Below, piece after piece: positions 17,174 through 27,032 of a stretch of 64,000 bases of DNA; the stretch's first letter is position 1, and each line of letters begins with the position of its first letter. The position numbers were made by a program, and so were the translations under genes. Source of the DNA: Cellulophaga baltica (GTDB lineage Bacteria > Bacteroidota > Bacteroidia > Flavobacteriales > Flavobacteriaceae); contig NZ_JAHKQN010000013.1 of NCBI RefSeq assembly GCF_018861125.1, positions 97,160 through 161,159 on the forward strand, written 5' to 3'. The notes beneath the pieces were generated by a model. The model did no database searches and had not been told where the DNA came from. It was given only the letters and a program-made list of their open reading frames with translations.

Positions 17174-18538
17174 TTAATTCAAAGGTCTAGATTCTTCCTC
17201 ACCCATGTAATCTTGTACAGTTCTAAAACCGATATAACTACGTGCTGAGTCTTGATATTCATAATCCCTTGTACTTACTTGTAAAAAGTATGCAACATCT
17301 TTCCAAGAACCACCGCGGATAACTTTTCTGGCATTTTGGCCAGAACCACCATTCGGGTTCATTGTTGATACATACTCGTAAGAGTTCGGATCGTAGCTAG
17401 AATCTGTCCATTCAGAAACATTACCAGCCATATTGTATAAATTGTAATCGTTTGGTTCAAATGATTTAGCTTCTACTGTATATAATGCTGTATCGGCTGC
17501 ATAATCACCTCTTTGAGGTTTAAAGTTTGCCATAAAACAACCAGTGTCACTAATTACATATGGTCCACCCCAAGGGTAAGTACCACCTTCAATACCACCT
17601 CTAGCTGCATACTCCCATTCTGCTTCAGTTGGCAATCTAAATTGGTTAACAAATTGTTTACCTGCTGACTTTTGATCGTCATTCTTCAATTTAGTTCTCC
17701 AGTTACAGAATGCTTTAGCTTGTTTCCAGCTAACACCAACTACAGGATAATCGCTGTAAGCATCATGCCAGAAATAATCGTTGTGCATTGGTTCATTATA
17801 AGAATATTCGAAATCTCTAATCCATACTGTTGTATCAGGGTAAATTTCTAATTCTTCTTGTTTGATGAAATCTCTTCTAGTGCCTTTACCGTTTGAACGG
17901 GCAGCCGCTTCAATATCCATCCAAGAGTACTTGTATTTTAATTGAGTTACATCAATAGTACGTTGACCATTATAAGATTCTTCTTCAGGAAGATATAATT
18001 GATCCATTACCTCAACATAATACTCATCTGGGTAATCAGAAGTTTCCCATACTAGATCTTGATCTAAGTCTAATCCTCGACCTTCATAACCAGTTTCACC
18101 TAATCCTGAATAGTTGTCTAACATATATTTATCATATGCAGATAATCTTGTTGTGTCGGCATCTTTAAAAGCGTAATCGCCAATACCTCCATCTTCTGGA
18201 CCAAGACCTAATTCATCAGCCAAAATAGCTAACTTAGTTCTTACTATTGAGTCTCGTACCCATTCTACAAATTGACGATACTCACTGTTTGTAATTTCTG
18301 TATCGTCCATATAGAAAGAGCGTACAGTAACAGTTTTTGTTGGCGCGTTTAGAACTTGAGCTTGATCTTCTTCACTCTTACCCATGATATAAGATCCCTG
18401 CGGGATTAACTCCATACCATAAGGTTTTTCTGGATACCATTTTTTTCCTTGGGCTCCGGTTAGCTCTCCTTTTGTTTTAGATCCGCAACTGCTTAGTAAA
18501 ACAACACACGCTATAGATGATAACAATAGCTTCTTCAT
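17174..18538 (-). CDS. gliding motility / T9SS lipoprotein GldK
   Basis: A 454-residue outer-membrane lipoprotein, GldK (PorK). The signal peptide ends in a lipobox with Cys18 (Leu-Ser-Ser-Cys). The body has the formylglycine-generating-enzyme/SUMF1 fold: the Met-Glu-Leu-Ile-Pro-Gln-Gly-Ser start near residue 42, the FRLPTEAEWEYAARGG block near 315-330, and the NVSEWTDSS and VIRGGSWKD blocks towards the end. In this family the fold is structural, not catalytic. It forms the periplasmic ring with GldN. It is the first gld gene, 112 nt after the arginase-like gene. Confidence 0.97.
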   Translation of the reverse strand: MKKLLLSSIACVVLLSSCGSKTKGELTGAQGKKWYPEKPYGMELIPQGSYIMGKSEEDQAQVLNAPTKTVTVRSFYMDDTEITNSEYRQFVEWVRDSIVRTKLAILADELGLGPEDGGIGDYAFKDADTTRLSAYDKYMLDNYSGLGETGYEGRGLDLDQDLVWETSDYPDEYYVEVMDQLYLPEEESYNGQRTIDVTQLKYKYSWMDIEAAARSNGKGTRRDFIKQEELEIYPDTTVWIRDFEYSYNEPMHNDYFWHDAYSDYPVVGVSWKQAKAFCNWRTKLKNDDQKSAGKQFVNQFRLPTEAEWEYAARGGIEGGTYPWGGPYVISDTGCFMANFKPQRGDYAADTALYTVEAKSFEPNDYNLYNMAGNVSEWTDSSYDPNSYEYVSTMNPNGGSGQNARKVIRGGSWKDVAYFLQVSTRDYEYQDSARSYIGFRTVQDYMGEEESRPLN

Positions 18539-18650
18539 ACTTAGGTTAAATTTCGATTATGTAGTAACTTAAAAAACACATTTATTCACTCTCTAAAACT
18601 TAGTTTTAAACAATTTATTGTGTTAATTGCATTATCCTTTTAATTTTTTA

Positions 18651-19808
18651 TTAATTAAAGCCTTTTTTATAAGCTTTAAACCACCGTTCAGGAATTATTT
18701 GATTACAAGCATCTAAATAATCTTGTTCCGTGCAAGGTAATAACGCTGCTAAATTTGATTTATTATGTGAAGATAAAATACTTGGCACTTCTACCCACCA
18801 TCTATTGGTAAGATTACTTTTATGATAGATTAAATCATCTGCATCAGTCGGAACAATATACTTTGTAAAGTCTTCAGTTTTCACATACGGAGACTCTTTT
18901 ACTCTATAATTATGCCCTTCTATAAAATACCATATAATTTGTGCAATAATTTGGTATGACTGAGGCGTATTATCTGCCTCGTATACACCAAAAATATTTA
19001 CTTTATCACTAATACCTGCATATCTAGCTATCGCGCAAATTTCTTTTCCTGTAAAACCGTTTGGTGAAAAGTTAGCCGACATTGATATTTCACTTGCTTT
19101 TATTGACCTTAAATCGATACTCACAATATTAGCATCTCTTAGAACAGGTTCTGCTAGAGCTATATTTGATGAAATTTCCCCCAACCTATAACTATCAAAA
19201 AACAGACGCTCCATTAAATCTAATTCTTCTTGGGCACAAAAATAACTTTGATAACCAATATTTGAAAAATTAAACAGATTATTAGGTTGATCTGTAATAA
19301 TTCTGCTCATATAAGAATGAGAAGAAATAAGTTCATCGTTATCACCAAAATCGAATCTACTATCAACAGAAACTAAATTAACCATATTCCTAAGGTCATC
19401 AAAAGCTCTGTATGTTGGGTAAGTTATATCTTGAGTTGCACCTATTACAATTGCAATAACATCATCTTCTAACAACTCTGCAACAACTTTTCTTACCACA
19501 AAATAAGTGTCCGTAACAGCTTCACCTTCTTCAATATCACCTAAATCAATAATAGAACTATTCCAATTGCCTGTCATTAGCTTATACAACTGAAGACGAA
19601 TATCAAAAAGGTTAAGTTTTTCTGTTTTTTTCTCAAAGGCATTTCTTGATTCATTTACACCAATAATTGCAAATGATGCTTTGGCCATTTCTGGTAAACC
19701 ATCTTTTGAAGTATGCTTGTGTATTTTATTCCCTAATGCCTGAGCTGGTAGAAGCTCGCAATGTGCTAATAATTTATCATTAACTGGAACTAAAAAATCG
19801 AATGCCAT
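18651..19808 (-). CDS. arginase-fold protein (formimidoylglutamase-like), probably not a standard metallo-ureohydrolase
   Basis: A 385-residue protein with the arginase/agmatinase/formimidoylglutamase fold, usually annotated as formimidoylglutamase in flavobacteria. The three metal-binding motifs can be located but are altered. The GGxH motif reads GATQ (His replaced by Gln126), the DAHxD motif reads DSRFD (149-153, His replaced by Arg151), and the SxDxD motif reads SIDLR (230-234, second Asp replaced by Arg234). Three of six Mn ligands are therefore missing. The following NGFTGKE segment is still family-like. No hut genes are nearby; it lies between topA and gldK, suggesting a different, perhaps non-enzymatic, role. 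Confidence 0.8.
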   Translation of the reverse strand: MAFDFLVPVNDKLLAHCELLPAQALGNKIHKHTSKDGLPEMAKASFAIIGVNESRNAFEKKTEKLNLFDIRLQLYKLMTGNWNSSIIDLGDIEEGEAVTDTYFVVRKVVAELLEDDVIAIVIGATQDITYPTYRAFDDLRNMVNLVSVDSRFDFGDNDELISSHSYMSRIITDQPNNLFNFSNIGYQSYFCAQEELDLMERLFFDSYRLGEISSNIALAEPVLRDANIVSIDLRSIKASEISMSANFSPNGFTGKEICAIARYAGISDKVNIFGVYEADNTPQSYQIIAQIIWYFIEGHNYRVKESPYVKTEDFTKYIVPTDADDLIYHKSNLTNRWWVEVPSILSSHNKSNLAALLPCTEQDYLDACNQIIPERWFKAYKKGFN

Positions 19809-19841
19809 TAAAAAATTACTGTATTAAATTATTATTTAAAA

Positions 19842-19872
19842 AAAGTACATGATTTTGATAACCATGTACTTT
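19842..19872 (-). terminator. terminator after topA
   Basis: A 10-bp stem (AAAGTACATG / CATGTACTTT) with an 11-nt loop. On the minus strand it is followed by a run of seven T. It lies between the topA stop and the arginase-like gene, so topA is transcribed separately from the gld side. Confidence 0.85.
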
Positions 19873-19877
19873 AGAAA

Positions 19878-22394
19878 TTATTTCTTTTTTGTTGCTGTTT
19901 TGGCTTTTGCCTTAGGCTTGGCTTTCGCCCTTGTTTTTTTCTTAGGTGTTTTTTTCTCAATCATATCTTGTGCCTGAGCCAAGGTGATTTTAGTAGCATC
20001 AACATCCTTTGATAATTCTACTTTTATTTTACCTTTTATAACATTGTGTCTTCCCCAACGGGCTTTTTCTACACGTATACCTTCTTCTTTCCAATCGTGA
20101 ATAACCTTATCAATCTCTTTTTGTTTTTTAACTTCAATAAGTTCAACAATATTATCATGAGTAAGATTATCAAAATCGTATTTTTTATTTACATTGATAA
20201 ACATTCCGTTCCATTTAATAAATGGTCCAAAACGCCCAACACCCTTAGTTACCTCAAGGTCTTCATATGTAGCAATTGGCGCATCTGCTTTTTGCTTTGC
20301 AACAATTAACTCAATAGCTCTATCTAACCCAACATCAAAAGCACTTTCACCTTTATCAAGTGAAATAAATTTATCCCCAAATTTTACGTACGGACCAAAA
20401 CGGCCAACATTAGCTAACACTTCTTCACCTTCATACGTTCCCAAATTTCTTGGTAAAGTAAAAAGCTCCATTGCTTCTTCAAACGTAATTGTATTTAAAG
20501 ATTGTGTTGGCAATAAACTTGCAAAAGTTGGTTTTTCTTCTTCTTCAGATGATCCAATTTGCACCATTGGTCCGAATCTACCTAAACGCACTAATACTTG
20601 TCTGCCCGATTTTGGATCTTTACCCAAAATACGTTCTCCACTAGCACGATCAGCATTCTCTTCTACATCTTTTACTTTCGGATGGAAATCTTTATAGAAA
20701 GATTTCATTATTTTTTGCCAATCCTCTTTACCATCAGCAATATCATCAAAATCTTCTTCAACTTTCGCTGTAAAGTTATATTCCATGATACCTGAAAAAT
20801 GACTAACTAAAAAGTCTGTCACAATCATACCGATATCAGTTGGCACTAATTTACCTTTTTCTGAATTTACAGTTTCTGTTAAATCTTTCTCTTTAACAGC
20901 ATCATTTTCAAGAACCAATTGAACATATTTACGCTCAACACCCTCAACGGTACCTTTTTCAACATAACCTCTGTTTTGAACTGTAGAAATTGTTGGCGCA
21001 TAAGTAGATGGTCTACCAATACCAAGTTCTTCTAATTTCTTCACCAAAGATGCTTCAGTAAACCTATACGGAGGTCTAGTGAAACGTTCTGTTGCTGTAA
21101 TATAGTTACTATCTAATGCTTCTCCTTTTTTCATTGCAGGAAGCATTCCTTCTTGTTCTTCTGCTACATCTTCATCATCAAGTCCTTCCATATAAACCTT
21201 AAGGAAGCCATCAAATTTGATTACCTCTCCGTTTGCAGAGAATTCTTCGGTATGACCAGAACAACTGATTTTTACATTTGTACGTTCTAATTGTGCATCA
21301 CTCATTTGAGAAGCTAATGTACGCTTCCAAATAAGTTCGTATAATTTTGTTTGATCACGCTCCAATGAAACAGAATGGCGTTTCATATCTGTAGGCCTAA
21401 TTGCTTCGTGAGCCTCTTGTGCCCCCTTAGACTTACCTACATAATTACGAGAATTACTATATTCTTTCCCGTAGTGTTCTTCAATAGCCTCTTTTGCAGC
21501 ATCTAACGCTTCCTTTGATAAGTTTACACTATCGGTTCTCATGTAAGTAATCAAACCTGCTTCATACAAACGTTGTGCTACTTGCATGGTTCTACCTACT
21601 GAAAAGTATAATTTACGAGATGCTTCTTGTTGTAATGTTGAAGTTGTAAATGGCGCTGCTGGTGATTTTTTCGCTGGTTTTTTATCTAAACTAGCTACTT
21701 CGAAATTTGCTTTTAAATTCTTTTTCAAGAATTCATTTGCAAGTTCCTTAGTTTTAAATGTCTTATTTAATTTTGCTGCAAAAATACTTCCTTCTGCAGT
21801 CTTAAATTGCGCTGTAATTTTAAAAGATGCTTCTGGCGTAAAAGCTTCAATATCTCTTTCTCTTTCAACAATTAAACGCACTGCTACAGATTGTACTCTA
21901 CCAGCTGAAAGTCCTGGTTTAATTTTTTTCCAAAGTACTGGTGATAATTCGTAACCTACTAACCTATCTAAAACACGTCTTGCTTGTTGTGCATTTACAA
22001 GGTCATAATTTATTTCCCTTGGATTTTCAATAGCTTTTTGTATTGCAGACTTAGTAATACTATTGAAAACAATACGTTTAGTTTTCGATTTATCTAAACC
22101 AAGTTCTTGTTCTAAATGCCAAGAAATAGCTTCTCCCTCACGATCCTCATCACTAGCTAGCCATATTGTTTCTGCTTTTTTAGATAAATCTCTTAATTTT
22201 TTTACTAATGCTGCTTTATCTTTACTAACAATATATTTTGCTTCAAAATCATTCTCAACATCTACCCCCAATTCTTTAGAAGGTAAATCTGCGATATGAC
22301 CAAAACTTGATTCCACCTTAAAATCTTTTCCTAGAAATTTTTCAATGGTTTTTGCTTTTGCTGGTGACTCTACGATTACTAAATTCTTTGCCAT
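19878..22394 (-). CDS. DNA topoisomerase I
   Basis: An 838-residue type IA topoisomerase that relaxes negative supercoils. The TOPRIM domain opens with VIVESPAKA (residues 6-14), with the acidic DEDREG motif at about 111-116. The catalytic Tyr is in ITYMRTDS, at about residue 284. The C-terminal third holds three or more topoisomerase C-terminal repeats marked by GRFGP (GRFGPMVQ, GRFGPYVK, GRFGPFIK) instead of zinc fingers, then a Lys/Ala-rich basic tail. Length and layout are usual for Bacteroidota. A TACTTTTG promoter box lies 20 nt upstream and a terminator follows. Confidence 0.97.
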   Translation of the reverse strand: MAKNLVIVESPAKAKTIEKFLGKDFKVESSFGHIADLPSKELGVDVENDFEAKYIVSKDKAALVKKLRDLSKKAETIWLASDEDREGEAISWHLEQELGLDKSKTKRIVFNSITKSAIQKAIENPREINYDLVNAQQARRVLDRLVGYELSPVLWKKIKPGLSAGRVQSVAVRLIVERERDIEAFTPEASFKITAQFKTAEGSIFAAKLNKTFKTKELANEFLKKNLKANFEVASLDKKPAKKSPAAPFTTSTLQQEASRKLYFSVGRTMQVAQRLYEAGLITYMRTDSVNLSKEALDAAKEAIEEHYGKEYSNSRNYVGKSKGAQEAHEAIRPTDMKRHSVSLERDQTKLYELIWKRTLASQMSDAQLERTNVKISCSGHTEEFSANGEVIKFDGFLKVYMEGLDDEDVAEEQEGMLPAMKKGEALDSNYITATERFTRPPYRFTEASLVKKLEELGIGRPSTYAPTISTVQNRGYVEKGTVEGVERKYVQLVLENDAVKEKDLTETVNSEKGKLVPTDIGMIVTDFLVSHFSGIMEYNFTAKVEEDFDDIADGKEDWQKIMKSFYKDFHPKVKDVEENADRASGERILGKDPKSGRQVLVRLGRFGPMVQIGSSEEEEKPTFASLLPTQSLNTITFEEAMELFTLPRNLGTYEGEEVLANVGRFGPYVKFGDKFISLDKGESAFDVGLDRAIELIVAKQKADAPIATYEDLEVTKGVGRFGPFIKWNGMFINVNKKYDFDNLTHDNIVELIEVKKQKEIDKVIHDWKEEGIRVEKARWGRHNVIKGKIKVELSKDVDATKITLAQAQDMIEKKTPKKKTRAKAKPKAKAKTATKKK

Positions 22395-22413
22395 TAACTA
22401 GTTTTTGGTATTA

Positions 22414-22421
22414 CAAAAGTA
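22414..22421 (-). promoter_or_regulatory. -7 promoter box for topA
   Basis: The minus strand reads TACTTTTG (TAnnTTTG), 19 nt before the topA ATG. No clear -33 element is seen. Confidence 0.45.
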
Positions 22422-22595
22422 TACCAATTTTTTAATTTTACACCTTAACATTAATATATAGCTTATAAAAATAAAAAAAAGCACCTAAAAAAAGACACCT
22501 TATTTAAATATGATTTTACAAAACTATTACTTAACTACATTTAATTTAATTGTAAAAAATACAATTTGGACTATATAGTCATTTTTTAAACTTTA

Positions 22596-23246
22596 TTAAA
22601 ACATTACATATAACGTCGTAACTATCAAGCTTTTATCATCATGTTCAATTTCTAAAACTCTCGCTTCAGAAACGGTTTTTAAATTGAAAGGTTCTTCTGT
22701 TAGCAATACGCCACTTTTCTTTTTTAACCGAATACCTTGGCCTGTAACTATATCTATATTTGGCTTAAACTCGGCATTAGGAATATGCTCTGTTACAATC
22801 AAATATTTATATTTCTTAAATTGTTTAACCAATTCTAAAATTTCATTATTAGACAGGTGTTGCATTACCTGACGAACTATCGCACAATCAGCAATAGGCA
22901 ATTCATTCATACAAATATCAAGGCATTTAAAAGCCAAGTTATCCCACTTAAATTTTTCTTTATTTCTTTCAATTAGGCTATCAACCACGTCAACCGCTAT
23001 ATAGCTACTGGTGTGTGCGACTAACTTTTCTCCCACATTAAAATCACCACACCCCAAATCACAAACTGATATAGGTTTTCTAAAAGATTGAAAAAACTGT
23101 ATCATCACATTTATATAAGGTTCTACAATTTTATTATCATGCGAACCATCACCCGAATAAAAATCATTCTCTTTTCCGCCCCACATATTATTCTCATAAA
23201 TCTGATGCATCACGGCTTTTGTTGACCAGCGTTTTTTTTTAGACAT
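22596..23246 (-). CDS. class I SAM-dependent methyltransferase
   Basis: A 216-residue cytoplasmic protein with a Rossmann-like methyltransferase core. The SAM-binding motif I VCDLGCGDFNVG lies at about residues 61-72, followed by the acidic strand end AVDVVDS. The very basic start (SKKKRWSTKAV) and a W.GKENDFYSGDGSHD segment precede the core. The substrate is not recognisable. It lies downstream of the TonB/DUF4374 genes but is separated from them by a terminator, so it is probably its own transcript. Confidence 0.8.
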   Translation of the reverse strand: MSKKKRWSTKAVMHQIYENNMWGGKENDFYSGDGSHDNKIVEPYINVMIQFFQSFRKPISVCDLGCGDFNVGEKLVAHTSSYIAVDVVDSLIERNKEKFKWDNLAFKCLDICMNELPIADCAIVRQVMQHLSNNEILELVKQFKKYKYLIVTEHIPNAEFKPNIDIVTGQGIRLKKKSGVLLTEEPFNLKTVSEARVLEIEHDDKSLIVTTLYVMF

Positions 23247-23291
23247 AACGCAACTTTGTTTCTTATAAATGCTAAAATACTTTATAAAAAC

Positions 23292-23326
23292 AAGGAAGCC
23301 TATACATATCAGTACAGGCTTTCTTT
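23292..23326 (-). terminator. terminator after the DUF4374 gene
   Basis: An inverted repeat with AGCCT/AGGCT cores extended through TATAC/GTAC (one mismatch), A-rich on one side and T-rich on the other. It lies just past the stop of the lipoprotein gene. Confidence 0.65.
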
Positions 23327-23344
23327 ATAAGTTGAAAATAATTA

Positions 23345-24589
23345 TTATAGACCTAAAATAGCCTTTGCATAATTACCATCTATATCAGCACCTTCAACTA
23401 CTGTTGCGTTTTCTACATCTATAACATATACCCCTGAATAATCAGAATTACTCACCCCTACGTAAGCCGTATTATCTTCAACAAAGACAACACCATTCCA
23501 GCCACCGCCACTAAGTTCCATTTCTCCCGACAACTCAGTAAATGAACCTTCATAAATATCTAAAATTCCAAAAGATAACACAGGACTCTCTGAGTTAGGA
23601 GAATATGTTGACCATGCTTCACTATCATCAGATAAAATTCTAACTACCGCTTTACCATCACCAACATAGTATAAATCATTTAATTTATAACCACTGCTGA
23701 TAGTTTCAAAATCTACATAATAACTATCATCAAAATCAGCCTCTCCACTATTAATTCTTAAAAGACCAGAATTTACTGTAGGAACAGGATACCAACCACA
23801 AGCTAAAGAAGAACTAGACATTACATAAACATCGCCATTTTCATCTTCAACAATTCCATATTCAGAATAATAACGTCCAATATCTGCAATTCTATCATCA
23901 GTAATTGTATTTTGCAACTCTAAACCAGGGTAAGAGTACACAGCTACTTTAGCTTTATTTTCCTCAATAACATTCCCATCTAAATCAACCAAATAGTAGG
24001 AAATGAAAAGATAATCTCCAGCCACTTTTGCACCAGAAGGCATTGAATAAATTTCTTCACCAGTCTCAGAATCTGTATAATTACCTAATTCTGTTTCAAC
24101 AGTTGAAGTAATAGACATTACATCAGTATCTATAACATAAATATCCCTACTACCTGCTGAATACCAAGGCGATCCAATTGCTACTAACGTACTTTCATCA
24201 ACAACATCATAAGCATAAACACCTAAACTTGTAGTAACAGATGATCCTTCTGACAAATTACCATTTTCGTCTTCTGCATAACTTGTTAATGCAGAAGAAA
24301 CAATACTAAATAATTGATCTTCACCTTGAATATAACTTGCCCACGCTAGTTGTTCAAAACCGTTGTTAACAGGTGAAACTACACCTTCAGACAAGCTTTC
24401 AGCTACACTTAAATAATCTGCACCATCTGAACCATATTCAATACCTACGTAATAACTTGAACCTTCTGTTGTAGCTTCTTCATCCTCTACACTTACAGAA
24501 TCAGAATCATCCTCACTACACTGAATAAATAACAGTGATGACAATAATATAACACTCATTTTTAAACTAAAATTAATTTTCCCTTTCAT
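23345..24589 (-). CDS. DUF4374 lipoprotein, probable partner of the TonB receptor
   Basis: A 414-residue lipoprotein with a lipobox at Cys24 (Leu-Phe-Ile-Gln-Cys) followed by an acidic Ser/Asp/Glu linker of the kind that favours surface exposure in Bacteroidota. The rest is a beta-rich, propeller-like region with repeated YVID and YSGVYVIDVENATV-like strands, matching the DUF4374 family. Members of this family are encoded with TonB receptors for siderophores or similar compounds; from memory the siderophore-binding XusB of Bacteroides is of this kind. It follows the receptor gene by 11 nt. The ligand is not known. Confidence 0.8.
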   Translation of the reverse strand: MKGKINFSLKMSVILLSSLLFIQCSEDDSDSVSVEDEEATTEGSSYYVGIEYGSDGADYLSVAESLSEGVVSPVNNGFEQLAWASYIQGEDQLFSIVSSALTSYAEDENGNLSEGSSVTTSLGVYAYDVVDESTLVAIGSPWYSAGSRDIYVIDTDVMSITSTVETELGNYTDSETGEEIYSMPSGAKVAGDYLFISYYLVDLDGNVIEENKAKVAVYSYPGLELQNTITDDRIADIGRYYSEYGIVEDENGDVYVMSSSSLACGWYPVPTVNSGLLRINSGEADFDDSYYVDFETISSGYKLNDLYYVGDGKAVVRILSDDSEAWSTYSPNSESPVLSFGILDIYEGSFTELSGEMELSGGGWNGVVFVEDNTAYVGVSNSDYSGVYVIDVENATVVEGADIDGNYAKAILGL

Positions 24590-24600
24590 TTTTGATTTAT

Positions 24601-26967
24601 TTAATTTATAAAATATCTAAACTTAAAATTCATTGATCTTCTAGGATTTTGCTGAAATAAGTTATCATAAGTTACCCTATTGAAAACATTTAAAACTCCA
24701 AAAGAAAAATTATACTTTTGGTTCTTCAAACTATAAACAAAATCTAAATCTGTTGTTGTTTGTGATGGTATTACATACTTTGTGTCAGAAAAGCCTAAAT
24801 TGCTCCATCTATAATCAAAATCATGGACATAATTTTGATTAGCAGTAACAGAGAAATTATCTTCTTTATTTAACAAATTGCCTTTATTATAAGACAAGGT
24901 TATATTACCATATAAATAAGGCTCATTTGGCACTCTTTCTTTATATAGAGAATTTTCACCTCCAGCAATAAACTCTTGATTGTTAACCTGATTAACATAG
25001 GTTCCAGCAATATTTAAATTGATTTTATTATCGTAATTGTAATTCGCAGAAAAATCTAAACCAGTTGTATAAACATCTTCTAAATTTTCATAAACTATAG
25101 TTGTTCCTTGTCTTTGTGCAAAAATGAAGTTCTCTGAATCTCTAATAAAGCCATTTACAGAAAGTATAATATTATTTTTATCTACTGCAGTCTTAAATAT
25201 ACCGCCCAAATTAAAATTATTACTTTCTTCTGGTTCTAGATATGGGTTTGCATCATACCCAACACCATCTCCATATAACTCAATTACATCAGGAAACCTT
25301 ACCGCATGCTCAAAAGAACCTTTAAATTGAAAATTATTTAAAAAATAGGAAAGCGCAAAACCATAACCAAAGTGACCATAATCTGTAGAGGTATCTATAA
25401 ATTCATCCCCTGAATAATTCGTATCTGTACTGTTCTGAGTATATTTGTAATACTTCCCAAAAAATGTGCTTTTTAACTCATCATCAAAAAAAGCACTTGT
25501 ATAACTACTTGCTAAAACTTGTTTATTAAAAGAGATAGGGTCACTAAATCTAGTACTATTTTCTGTGTTAAATGGATCACTACCCTCTAAATCTAAAAAA
25601 TTCAAATTATAATTAAATGCCAAATTACTAGTCTCTGAAAAAGCATAACCAATATTAAAATTTCCTAATAAATTTCTAGAATCTAACGTTAAATCAGTTT
25701 GCCTAGCATCACCTTCTCCCGTTCCATCTTCTTCTAATGTACTATTACCAAACCAATCATAAACATCCTCACTAATATTAGTATATCTATATTCTGAATC
25801 AACATAAACTATGTAAGAATCGAGACTTAAAGCCTCAATAAAAAAATGATTTTTAGAATAATTAAATGTAGAGATAAGGTTATTTTCTTTTTCTAAAACT
25901 TCCCCATAAGGTTGCTCACTATCTCCTATAGCAGTTTCAGGCTGTTGCACCTCGTCATAATTTTCAGAATACATAAAACCTACCATTAGCTCATCTGCAA
26001 AACTAGTATTTGTAAATCCTAGATCCAACCATCCCATTTTAGACTCATAAGCATCATAAAAATGCTCTACTTCAGTAGTAAAATCATCGTAATTTCCTGT
26101 GGTTGTATTCAATAAATTAACATCTATTTTATAATTATTATCTGAATAATTATAAAATGATTTTACACGAGCTGTAAATCCGGTTTTATCATCTCTAAAT
26201 TGAGCGTTCAATGAACCTATATGCGTATTAAATGACCCGTAACTATAAGAAGCATCTAAAAAAGATTTTTGACTTTTATTAGTCGTTAAGTTTACGGCTC
26301 CCCCTAAAGCATCAGACGAGAGGTGAATTGGAACAACACCTTTATAAACCTCTATTTGTTCTATTAAATTTGAAGGAAAGTTGTTTAGACTTAATGAAGA
26401 ACCAAAAAACTCCATTGGGATACCGTCTATAAACACTCTAACTTGACTACCAGACAAACCATTTAAAGACATTACCGCATCTTCTCCTAGTCCACCAGAT
26501 TGCCTAATATTAACACCTGGGACTTTATTTAAAATAGCATTTGCATTTACTGATAGGTTTTGATATATTTTACTTTCAATAACTTCAACCGCATAAGCCT
26601 CCTCACGTATTAATTCTGCCTCTGTTTTTCCAATTAAAACAACACCTTCTAATTGATTAATTTGTTCTTGTAATATTAGATGAATTGGAACACCATCATT
26701 CAACACTATATTTTTTTGCAAATCAACATAACCACCCGCTCTTACTTTAAGTGTAAACTCTTTTAAAGAAGAGCCGAAAGAAAACTCACCATTGTAATCA
26801 GACAAAACAACATCAGCATTATTCAAATAAACATATGCCCCCATCACTGGTTCTTCATTTGTATCTAAAACAACACCCTCAATTTGTTGTGAAAACGAGT
26901 TTAAACAAAAAAAAAGAAACATTAAAAATACTAAATGACCAAAATACAATTTCCTAACTAACTTCAT
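24601..26967 (-). CDS. TonB-dependent outer membrane receptor
   Basis: A receptor of about 788 residues from the ATG of MKLVRKLYF; a GTG two codons upstream is also possible. The order is signal peptide, carboxypeptidase-like regulatory beta-sandwich domain (GVVLDTNEEPVMGAYV, about residues 30-110), plug domain with NKVPGVNIRQSGGLGEDA and GSQVRVFIDGIPM, then a 22-strand barrel ending in an aromatic terminus. It imports a bulky ligand using TonB energy. The DUF4374 lipoprotein that follows suggests a siderophore or other iron-type ligand, but the sequence does not prove this. Its promoter is well formed. Confidence 0.92.
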   Translation of the reverse strand: MKLVRKLYFGHLVFLMFLFFCLNSFSQQIEGVVLDTNEEPVMGAYVYLNNADVVLSDYNGEFSFGSSLKEFTLKVRAGGYVDLQKNIVLNDGVPIHLILQEQINQLEGVVLIGKTEAELIREEAYAVEVIESKIYQNLSVNANAILNKVPGVNIRQSGGLGEDAVMSLNGLSGSQVRVFIDGIPMEFFGSSLSLNNFPSNLIEQIEVYKGVVPIHLSSDALGGAVNLTTNKSQKSFLDASYSYGSFNTHIGSLNAQFRDDKTGFTARVKSFYNYSDNNYKIDVNLLNTTTGNYDDFTTEVEHFYDAYESKMGWLDLGFTNTSFADELMVGFMYSENYDEVQQPETAIGDSEQPYGEVLEKENNLISTFNYSKNHFFIEALSLDSYIVYVDSEYRYTNISEDVYDWFGNSTLEEDGTGEGDARQTDLTLDSRNLLGNFNIGYAFSETSNLAFNYNLNFLDLEGSDPFNTENSTRFSDPISFNKQVLASSYTSAFFDDELKSTFFGKYYKYTQNSTDTNYSGDEFIDTSTDYGHFGYGFALSYFLNNFQFKGSFEHAVRFPDVIELYGDGVGYDANPYLEPEESNNFNLGGIFKTAVDKNNIILSVNGFIRDSENFIFAQRQGTTIVYENLEDVYTTGLDFSANYNYDNKINLNIAGTYVNQVNNQEFIAGGENSLYKERVPNEPYLYGNITLSYNKGNLLNKEDNFSVTANQNYVHDFDYRWSNLGFSDTKYVIPSQTTTDLDFVYSLKNQKYNFSFGVLNVFNRVTYDNLFQQNPRRSMNFKFRYFIN

Positions 26968-27002
26968 GATCACTATTTATATTAAGTCTAAATAAATTTT
27001 GT

Positions 27003-27032
27003 CAAATATAGACAGTAATCAATAAATTCAAA
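27003..27032 (-). promoter_or_regulatory. full promoter for the TonB receptor gene
   Basis: On the minus strand TTTG (27029-27032), an 18-nt spacer, and TATATTTG (27003-27010) match both boxes of the Bacteroidota housekeeping promoter. It lies about 35 nt before the likely ATG. No Fur-like palindrome was seen. Confidence 0.7.

Noticed and set aside
17174-18538. GldK as an active formylglycine-generating enzyme
   Set aside because: The fold is of that family, but the context (lipobox, gldLMN) and known role of GldK are structural.
20194-20697. 167-codon frame opposite topA
   Set aside because: Antisense to the conserved C-terminal repeats of topoisomerase I; no start signal or domain.
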